Below are positions 56,101 through 64,000 of a stretch of DNA of 64,000 nucleotides, piece by piece. Each line of letters starts with the position of its first letter. Position 1 is the first letter of the stretch. The stretch comes from Amylostereum areolatum. Taxonomy: Eukaryota; Basidiomycota; Agaricomycetes; Russulales; Stereaceae. Position numbers and translations under genes: made by a program. Under the pieces are notes generated by a model that was not told the DNA's origin, did no database searches, and saw only the letters and a list, made by a program, of their open reading frames with translations. The stretch covers positions 558,001 through 622,000 of the forward strand of contig SAXG01000002.1 of assembly GCA_012932865.1 (NCBI GenBank), written 5' to 3'.

Positions 56101-59100
56101 GACGCGGGCATTATTATAGTCCTTCCCTGAAATAAGAGTTAACATCGGGAGAACCTCACCGCTTCGCAACTTGCCTGGCCAGATTTTTTGTTCTTCATCG
56201 TCTGGATCATCAACAATTACATGCTGTGAGGTATCCCACCTACGTCCCACAAAGTCATCACTATCTCCGGTATATAACGCACTGGTCAGCACAAACCTTC
56301 CGAAGGACAGATCAAGGCCGCCCATGAAAGCAATTGTCTCATCGATGACACACAGTTTCTCATGCTAGCAAAATCGGTCAGAACGACTAAGGAAGCGGGG
56401 CAGGAGCACTTACATGCGCCCAATAGAAAGTGCCAGTTTGGAAATGGGACGGAGACCGCTGCACCATGATATTTGGGTGCAAACTTGTGAGGCGTTGCTT
56501 GGAGTAGCTTTGCGAGAAACATGCTCAGAACAAGAACGCTCTGTGACATGGCCTACGTACTTGCTATCCGTTGGCGTTGTCCGGCTAGATACCTCTTGAC
56601 TGCGAAGGATGAGGGCGCTGCACTAGGTTATCATGACAAAACTTACTAGAGAATAATGTAGACCTTGACACCTTCCGTCGCCTTCTTCTGTAGGAGACGG
56701 TCTAAGCGATACTTGGGCTTGCCAGGCCGACGAAGTTGCAGTTCTGGTGAGACAATATCAATATCAACGCCTCAAGCAAGTTTAGGGAAGCTAGTATACC
56801 GGGAGACAACCACCAATCATGAATGTAGATACTCTCGCGGGCGAGAAGAATAGCTCTAGACAGGTTCCAGAAGTAATCTCTCTAGAGCAACCGTGAGCAT
56901 TTATCCACGTGGAGCAAGATAAGGCGTACACCATCAACCAGCCATTGGGCGGCGACGTTCAGTCGAATGGGAGCATAACTATCGAAGCGATTTCCACCGG
57001 TATAGTGGGACGTGGCAGCGACCTTCTCGAGAGCAGCAATCCACTGCAGCATTTGCCGCTGGAAACCGATCTAATTTCAGTCATGATGCAATGGGTATTC
57101 AAGCGCACGCACCTCGCCTCGAGCAAAAAGCTTCAGTCGTAACTGAGAATTGACAATGTAAAATGTGTGTTTGGACATCTCGTTCGATTTCTTTTTGTCA
57201 GCGCCTGGACGAGTCCTGCCTTTCCCATCCTCAGTGATCGGGTTCGTATTGGTCGATGGATCTAGCAGCGGGGTCGGAGGGCGCGAGTCTGATGAACTGG
57301 ACGATGTAGAGGAGTCCGATGAAGACACAGAGCTCGACCTAGGACGTGTCGAGGTGCTCGGTCGGGGTGTATCGCCGTTGTATGCATGATGGGGGTGCAA
57401 TACTCTAGAGAAACGGGACTTGATAGAGCCCAATAAAGACATACGATCCGTCGTGTCGTCGTGGTCTGGAGCCGTTACCGACCTGCGTTCTTGATTGTGG
57501 TGGTGGCCATGCTCGTGAGCACTAACTTCCCCCTGCAGCAAGTTGAGACCCTGGCGGTAATAGCGGGTAGGACGTTCTATCCGGAAGTCAGAGTCCAACA
57601 TGAAGACGTCCCACACAGTCAACTGCATTCCATTGTGAGCATCTACCACTCCCAAAAAGGTAGCATTCTTACCTCTCCGGGTTCGTCCACTGCGACGAGA
57701 TAGCTCTCGCGAATGGCACACCACCTCTGCTCCCTTTTCGCTGTTCTCCCGGCAGATTTACGACCGAAGCCGGAACCCCTGCTGCTCGACGCCTCGATCT
57801 TAAGGTAGCCTGCCTTGTATTGATTGCCACCTGACCGGGCACGATTGATCATCAATGCACTGATCTCCAAGAATCCAGCGAGTCTATTCGACGTGGGGTG
57901 GAACATCTGTACATTGGGTGAGCTAACATAGAAGGCGGAGTCGAGCAGAGGCTTACTACGGCGCGAATCAAACTAATTAGATAATTCTCGAGAGCCTCAC
58001 GTTGTAAGCGCGCAAAGTCCGCACGCGGAACCTTGTCATTCCCGCCGTTCTGCCTGTGCTCTTTTTTGAGGAACTTGAGATAGGGTATACCTGGCAAACT
58101 TCAGCCCGTATATCTGGGAATGAATCCGACGCCGGCTTACTCGTGCGAGGGAATTCGGGTAAAGTATCGATGTTGCGATTATATGCATTTGAAACCGCAT
58201 AGTGCGTGTGCAACGACAAGAAGTCTCGCAACTGGCGATAGATAACCCAGCGGACAGCACCGTTAGCGTATTCGCACTCAATGCGAAACACAGACTGTGT
58301 GCCGTGGAGAGGATGCAGGCTGTCGCTAATGCGAACCCGGAGTCTGTGGAAGAGAATGGGCACACGCCGACGGTCACGTTCGTCGTGCTCGATCCAGAGT
58401 CGGAGCATGAGGGTCGAGAGACCGCCTGTGATTAATTCGTCGGTGATGTTGACGTTGAGTGGTGTGACGGCCTGCGACATTGGCTCCTTTGCAGCTTGCT
58501 GGGCCACATGAGGTATGAGGAAACGTAGTCTGTTCCATTTAGCCTGCGGGGACTTGCTCGTACCGCCGCCTGATTCGTCTGGTCGCTCCTTTTGCTTCCC
58601 TTTCGCGGTGGACGAAGGCCCATCCTCTTTTCCATCTTCCTTGAGGTGAGGGAGCGAACGACTGCGAGGAATGCCTATCCGAGTACCAAAGATGCTAGGC
58701 TTCGGCACGGTCCCAGCTTTGGGGCGCGGACTTTCTGTCGAGCTCGACGGTTCATTACGTGGAGCACCCTCCTGCCTGTCGGAGACACCAAACTCGAATT
58801 CGGGTTTCTCCTCGCGGGGTGAGCCTCGAGGTGTTGCACGTGGGGAATCGGAGAAGGACTCTGGAAGCCACCTTCTGAAGTCCTCCCATTTGGAGGAAGA
58901 TAATCGTTTTCCTCGACGTTCAGCAGCGACTTCGCGTTCGCGTTCGAGCTGTTCTGGATCCGGTGACTCGAATGCGCCTCGATATTGGGATTCGCGTGGG
59001 GTGTAGTCGTAGGTACCCGGATCGTCCTCTGCTTCCATGGCCTCGGTATCTTCACGCGACTCCTCCGCGATGTCGCCATTTCCCCAGCGTGCGGTCATTG

Positions 59101-59443
59101 TTGACGGCATTGTATAGGTATATGACACGGATCTCGGGGGTCCAGTGCGTAAAGACGGTGTGAGCCCGTCGGAGTCGCGACGTTCATGGCTCGCGTAGTA
59201 CGAACGGTGTGGTTTAGGGCCCGAATCGGGGGAGCCATGAGAGATAGAAGTGGGTCGAGAGGGTGCAGTCGGAGAGCCCGGGGCTGAACCATTCTCGTGT
59301 GACGGAGGATGGGATGAAGAGTTGGCGTGGCCGTTGGGTGAGCTGGGACGAGGAGTATCTGGGGGAGACTGTGGGCGAGATGGCGCGGACGCGTGGTCGG
59401 TATGGTTCACGGCATCGTGTACGATGTCAGCGAGGGCGGACAT
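53160..59443 (-). CDS. phospholipase D with PX and PH domains (Spo14/PLD1 type)
   Basis: It hydrolyses phosphatidylcholine to phosphatidic acid and choline on membranes. Read from 59443 ([14 protein letters not shown]), it has a long Ser/Pro/Arg-rich N-terminus, then a PX domain ([27 protein letters not shown]), a PH domain ([20 protein letters not shown], with a His-rich insert), and two HKD catalytic motifs. HKD1 is in [20 protein letters not shown] near 56330. HKD2 is in [20 protein letters not shown] near 54930, followed by [13 protein letters not shown]. Between them are [13 protein letters not shown] and a PLLPGFP segment. The C-terminal part has an acidic, Lys/Glu-rich insert of about 250 residues (54450-53350) and ends [13 protein letters not shown] at 53160. 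It has many introns and not every junction was fixed. ATG 59488 is in frame but less likely. Confidence 0.93.
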
Positions 59444-59763
59444 GCCAACGAGAAGGTGGTGGTGGTGGTAAAGAACGAAATGGGGCAAGGAGGGACGGAG
59501 CGCTGAAGCAGTGGTATACTATTGTAGTCGTGTGTCTTTACTTGGCGCGCTCACCGGTTTGTAACCACCGACCCATACGTCATCACGTTCGTTTTCCGCT
59601 CGACTACACTTCATTCACTCTCAGGCCAGGAACACACTTTCATCGTTGTGTTTGTACAAGGTTCTGTTACGGCTACTATACATATACATACGAGAATTGT
59701 GGGGGATATACACTCAAAAACAACACATCCTTTGAACGCGCGTACGAGGGTTTCGTCGGGGAA
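59444..59763. other. PLD upstream region
   Basis: 320 bp between the PLD start and the stop of the neighbouring minus-strand gene, so it holds the PLD promoter and the neighbour's presence to its right is by tandem orientation. A TACGTCATCACG element resembling a CRE/ATF site lies at about 59576-59587. No coding exon. Confidence 0.5.
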
Positions 59764-61004
59764 CTAGGCTTTCGTAGCAGTGGTGTCTGACGCTGCCTTG
59801 CAGATGGGCTTGTGCGCCTTCCAAGCGGCCTTTTGACTGTGATTGCGGCGTCAGAGCGGACGTCCGATTGGCCAGGAAAGTTATACGCACCAGGTTACGT
59901 TGCAATAGCGAACTAGTTTGCATCTGGGGAGGTGGTGGAATTCAGTACGGCAACTACACATTGCCGAATATACTCACCTGCTGCAGATCTTCATCCGTTG
60001 ATCTCCCAGCGTGTCGCAGTACGCACACTGGACAGCGTTTTTCTCTTGTCCTGCCATCCAGGCTTCCGCCTTCGGCCGCACGTCTTTGTTTCCTAGCACC
60101 TTCTCGCGCAAGCTTGTCGGAGGTGCCTTCCTGGACTTCGACTGTGCCAGAAGGTTATCAATCTTCTCAAGTTCGCTCGGGACCAAGGAAGGGACGAAGT
60201 TCTGAGCTGTAACGTGGTAAATGGGCGGGTTCAGTTTGCCAGAGGGAGGCTCTCTTGAGTTGAGGAACTCGGGATGAAGGTCTTTCTGCGCGAGCGTCGT
60301 GTAGGTTGCTCTAACCCTAATTCAGATGGTAGATAATGAGTTGCAAGTCGCGAATTGACGGAGCAATGAAACTGGAGTGCATGCACCATTGAGGAGGCTG
60401 GTCGTGATAGATGTACGTCAACAGCGACATGAAACGGTCGGCCTGGAACTTCGTGAGGGCATCGTAATCTCCGTGATACGGATTACCACAATCTGAAAGA
60501 GACTGTATCAATCAGGGTTTCACTTAAGGGGTTAGGACGGTACACACTGCAGGTAGGCGGCCCGAAGCACATAACCAGCAAGAAACGCGTTGTGGTCAGG
60601 TCGATGAAGACGATATGACCCCAATCTTGCTGTGACGACGGTGAATGCAAGCCTCCATAGCCAAAACATGTACCTACCAGACGCTTTGCGGCAGACCTCG
60701 CGATCTACACCAGTTTGGTCAAAAAAGACTGTCGATACATCGTCGGGGAATGCCTGACCTCAAAATGATAGAGAATCGGCACCCATTCGGTACTTACACC
60801 GCCTTTCTTGCTTTCATTCGCATCGACCCACGCTTGAACCTGGTCGACGACATTCTTGCGCGCATAGAAGTCGTCTTCATGCATATCCGGCGCCGCATCT
60901 GGTCCTCTCTGAAACTTGCGCGAGACGTCGCATTGATACGGGCCGAACCCACGGCATTGTAGGAGTTTCGTCGTAGCGCATAGGCCAGAGAGATTGACGA
61001 ACAT
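59764..61004 (-). CDS. MYND zinc-finger protein
   Basis: Role unknown. The C-terminus is a MYND finger assembled over three small exons: CAYCDTLGDQRMKICSRC, KLVRYCNVTCQKAAW, HKPIC. All eight zinc ligands are present (C-x2-C, C-x2-C, C-x3-C, H-x3-C). The tail KAASDTTATKA ends at 59764. The N-terminal part from MFVNLSGLCATTKLLQCRGF contains a helical, acidic region (APDMHEDDFYARKNVVDQVQ) and a middle segment with DYDALTKFQADRFMSLLTYI; neither resembles a catalytic SET domain. Upstream of the finger is a basic helix, VPSELEKIDNLLAQSKSRKA. It is unlike the tandem MYND proteins at 26-32 kb outside the finger. Confidence 0.8.
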
Positions 61005-61428
61005 TGTCGGGTCAAAACTAGAAGTCAGATCATCGGTAAAGGGGCTAAAATGACAAGGGATTTCGTGCAGTGTCGGTCAACTCACTAGGGAAGGCTACCA
61101 AAAGCCGAATGCGCAAATGCAGCTGGATCCATCGCCATTGTTGAAGGGACAGAAAAGCGGGATGCCGTAGAAGGGTATTTGCAGTGGGTTCACGTAACTA
61201 CGGGATTTTGGAAGAAGTCGAGACAAAGGCCGGTCGTTGTCGGGCCAAAGTTGAAAGCCCCGACGATCACGTTCATTTAACCGATGAGTATGAATCACAT
61301 GATCGCGACGCGTCTCGACTTTCACTGCAGTCAGTGTCACTGTCAGGCTGAACTTCGTCTCTAGATTCTTGAGTAGATCGCACCTGGAAAAGGCATCTAG
61401 TACCGAGGACAAAGAAAAAATATGATGC
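61005..61428. other. intergenic, no gene seen
   Basis: 424 bp between two minus-strand genes. It should hold the promoter of the MYND gene and the 3' end of the FAD oxidoreductase. The minus frame 61095-61436 has no recognisable content. Confidence 0.55.
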
Positions 61429-63015
61429 CTATCCAACCATCATAGCCACCTCTCTTCCAGCCCGCCTACCAAACACAGCACCCGCCGTCAACCCGCTCCC
61501 TCCTGGATAATTTCCGTACCATAACCCGCCCACCATCTCACCAGTGCAAAATAGGCCCTCAATGTGATCTCCACTCTTCTCTGATATGACCCCCGTAGTA
61601 TCTGGGTCGATAGAGATGCCCCCGAAAGTGAACGTGATGCCACAAGCAACCTTGACCGCGAGGAACGGCGGATTCTCCAAGGTCAGCGCCCAGTTGGACT
61701 TGGGGAGCGGGAGGCCTATTGTCGCAAGGCCATCCTTGACAGAGGGGTCCCACTTGAACAGTGTGTTTTCCTCGCGATGCCTCACCACTGCTGAATTGTA
61801 GGCCAGGACCGTCCGTTGGAATTCCTCCAGATCCTCCAGCCCTATTGCGCCCAACTTCTGTGCCAGATCCTCTACCGAGTCGGCCCATATTTTCTCCACT
61901 ACATCGTCTCCGTACTCCTCCTCCCTGAGACGCCCAATCGCCTGCGAGTCCCAAACCTGAAACGCGTATCCACCGGGCTGGTACAGGATTTGCCTCCCGA
62001 ACTTGGCATAGGTATAGTTCCTGAAGTCTTCGCCCTCGTCCACGAATCGCTGACCATGCGCGTTGATCATGATGCCCAGCGGGTACCCAGACTTCGTGAA
62101 CTGGTTGCTGAGCGTACGATCCCCCATGTCTGCAGGAGCGTTTGCGTCCCAGCAAGTGCTGTGACACCCCTGCCAATCGCCGACGAGCCTCGCACCGACT
62201 GCAGAAGCCATCGCGATCCCGTCTCCCGTATTGTATGGTGTGCCGCGGACCTACATAACTGGTTGAACCGAGTATAATGTGACGAGTGATATTTCACGTA
62301 CCCGTGCATTCCCCCACTCGACTCCCAGATGCTGTTCCCGTAAAGCCGCGCTCGCTTCGTATCCACCTGACGCCAATACAACAGCGCGCGCATGTATACG
62401 CTCCTTCTTCCCACCCCTTTCAACCACCACTCCCACAACCCTCCCGTCCGACTGGAGCAGCTCCACGGCCCTCGTCTCGAACCAGCTGGACACACCCGCT
62501 TTCTTCAGCGCTTCCCGATGGGCCTTGATTAGGCCCCTTCCACCGTCTTCAGTGCTTAGCGCCATACCTCCCCAAAATTTCTGTCTTCCATCCACCTCGT
62601 ACGCCTGCCGGTTGAACGACAGTGTAAAAGGGACACCCACATGCCTCGCTAACCACTCCACTGCATCCCTTGACCCCTCTACCACCGCGCGTACCAACCC
62701 TTCGTCATTCCTTCCGTCACCCATCCGGAAGATATCGCCCGTGAATTGGTCGGCGGTGTATGGATCGACGTCGATCTTCGGTACGAGTTCCGGGGGCACA
62801 TTCTGCACGATAGGAAGAAGATCGGCCAGGCCCCCATGGACGGTGCGATGTGCGCCTGCAGTAAAAAACCCGTTGCCTCCCGCCCACTCTTCGGGACACT
62901 TGTCCACGATGAGCACGCGCTTGCAGCCATGTTGGGCCGCAGAAAGGGCGGCACAACTCCCGGCGTGGCCTGAGCCTACGATGACGACGTCAAATTCGAG
63001 GTGGTGGGTATGCAT
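61429..63015 (-). CDS. FAD-dependent oxidoreductase, fumarate reductase/tricarballylate dehydrogenase-like
   Basis: A flavoprotein of the FAD-binding-2 family; substrate unknown. Exons 63015-62302 and 62250-61429 give 511 residues. The N-terminal Rossmann motif is VVIVGSGHAGSCAALSAAQH, followed by GNGFFTAGAHRTVHGG. ARAVVLASGGYEAS is the conserved strand before the capping domain. The C-terminal FAD contact region has GGISIDPDTTGV, GLFCTGEMVGGLWYGNYPGG and SGLTAGAVFGRRAGREVA. Length and motif order resemble TcuA-like tricarballylate dehydrogenases and ketosteroid dehydrogenase-like enzymes. No signal peptide or heme domain, so it is probably soluble and cytosolic. The next gene upstream on the same strand is a short-chain dehydrogenase, hinting at a shared substrate. 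Confidence 0.88.
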
Positions 63016-63448
63016 GGCGGATCGTGTTGCAGACCGGTCGCGGGCAAAAGGACCATACAGATCGGCTGACTCGAGTTTCGAGTTAGAGATGCTCCTATCG
63101 GGGATTGTCTCTCACGCCGGCGGAAATCATGGGTTCATTAACGTCCATTGACGAAACCACGGTCTGTGCTTGTAAGTACCGCTGTGGGTGTCTAGGAAGA
63201 ACCCGGGATTATGCTCAAGGATGAGCTCATGGGAAGTCGACCTGAAGTCAGTAGTCAGTAGAAACACCCAAACGACTGAATGTATATTTTCAACACTTCT
63301 ATAGCCTACAACACAGCTCGTGAGGCCGACCTGAGCGTCATCTGTGAATATACAATCCACCAGACGATGGAACAGTGTTATTGCCTCAGCCCCGAGATCA
63401 TATTTTTTCAACACTTCTACACACCCAGCCTACGACGCTTCACAAGAA
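63016..63448. other. intergenic with short direct repeat
   Basis: 433 bp upstream of the oxidoreductase and after the dehydrogenase stop. It contains an imperfect direct repeat, TATTTTCAACACTTCTATAGCC (about 63283) and TATTTTTTCAACACTTCTACAC (about 63401). No coding exon. Confidence 0.55.
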
Positions 63449-64000
63449 TTAGCTCGTGGAGGGGTTGACCCCCAGATAACCCCCGTCGACCACGATCTCC
63501 TGGCCATTAGTATAGCATCCGGCAAGGGAAGAGAGGTAGATAACAGTACCCGCGATCTCGTGGGCACTATAAGACGTCGCGTGAGTAGAAAGCCAAGTCG
63601 TGTGTCTCGAAAACATGACATACGTGCCACTACGAGCAGCGGGGATTGGCACGATGGCCTTTCCGATCTTCTCGACTATTTCTGGCGAGTCGACGATATC
63701 AACGGTCATTTCTGACGCGTAAACACCAGGTGCGATTGCGTTGACACGAACGGGGACGCCCTTCAGCGCGAATTCAGTGGACATCATCTTGGTGAGGTGC
63801 GACGCTGCAGCTTTGGAGCTGTTGTAGCAGAACTATAGCGAAAGTCAGATCCGTAACACAGAGAAGTGCAGGGAGAAACGAACGTGTTCTTGAGCAAGCT
63901 TGACGACGCCACTTATACTGGTGATATTGACCACACTAGCTGTGTAGCCTTCGTAGTCCGCATTGCCTTTGGCAAGCAGACCTAGGAACGCGGTAGTCAC
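63449..64000 (-). CDS. short-chain dehydrogenase/reductase, 5' end beyond window
   Basis: A classical NAD(P)-dependent short-chain dehydrogenase; substrate unknown. Only the C-terminal two-thirds is inside the window. Reading from 64000 downward: VVNITSISGVVKLAQEH carries the catalytic Ser strand, then after an intron (about 63894-63837) YNSSKAAASHLTKMM has the catalytic Tyr-x3-Lys, then RVNAIAPGVYASEMT. A final intron (about 63627-63575) leads to AHEIAGTVIYLSSLAG, TNGQEIVVDGGYLGV and the stop at 63449. The order and spacing are those of the family. The N-terminal cofactor-binding glycine motif lies outside the window. Confidence 0.9.

Overview
The window is nuclear DNA of a filamentous basidiomycete, most likely an Agaricomycete. 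Nearly every gene is cut by 45-60 bp GT-AG introns, genes are packed on both strands, and the gene set is fungal: isocitrate lyase, Prp8, ALG7, spliceosomal Prp24/SART3, a PL4 pectin lyase, MATH-BTB, F-box and MYND proteins. No species is claimed. Gene coordinates run from start codon to stop codon and include introns. Where I worked out exon junctions by hand, the coding lengths were checked for divisibility by three.

Layout. 0.1-1.9 kb: Golgi GRASP55/65-type protein with a histidine-rich tail (+). 2.5-4.6 kb: secreted rhamnogalacturonan lyase (+). 4.9-7.7 kb: MATH-BTB protein (-). 7.8-12.2 kb: Prp24/SART3 U4/U6 recycling factor (-), divergent from mitochondrial ribosomal protein L20 (+). 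13.6-15.9 kb: malic enzyme (+). 16.2-17.7 kb: Tad3 tRNA deaminase subunit (-), divergent from ALG7 (+, 17.8-19.6 kb). 20.3-22.2 kb: isocitrate lyase (+). 22.5-23.8 kb: F-actin capping protein alpha (+). 23.9-26.4 kb: SAP-domain protein of unknown role (-). 26.5-32.5 kb: a tandem duplication carrying two MYND-finger genes, the first a clear pseudogene. 33.7-35.4 kb: F-box protein (+). 35.7-36.9 kb: SIKE/FGFR1OP2-like coiled-coil protein (-). 37.1-39.4 kb: PHD-finger protein with repeated SUMO-interaction-like motifs (+). 39.7-48.3 kb: Prp8 (+). 48.8-52.3 kb: PH-domain proline-rich protein (+). 53.2-59.4 kb: phospholipase D with PX and PH domains (-). 59.8-61.0 kb: a third MYND protein (-). 61.4-63.0 kb: FAD-dependent oxidoreductase (-). 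63.4 kb to the edge: short-chain dehydrogenase, cut by the window end (-).

The genes do not form one pathway; this is mostly a housekeeping neighbourhood. Small functional links exist. Malic enzyme and isocitrate lyase serve malate/glyoxylate carbon flow, Prp24/SART3 and Prp8 both act in the spliceosome cycle, and the oxidoreductase plus dehydrogenase at the right end could act on one substrate.

The points most worth a second look are the decaying MYND tandem copy, the SIM-like repeats in the PHD protein, the His/Asp-rich GRASP tail, a run of very short exons in the MATH domain, and a repeated pattern of apparent +1-base frameshifts in otherwise intact genes. I did not find a convincing new multi-gene system.
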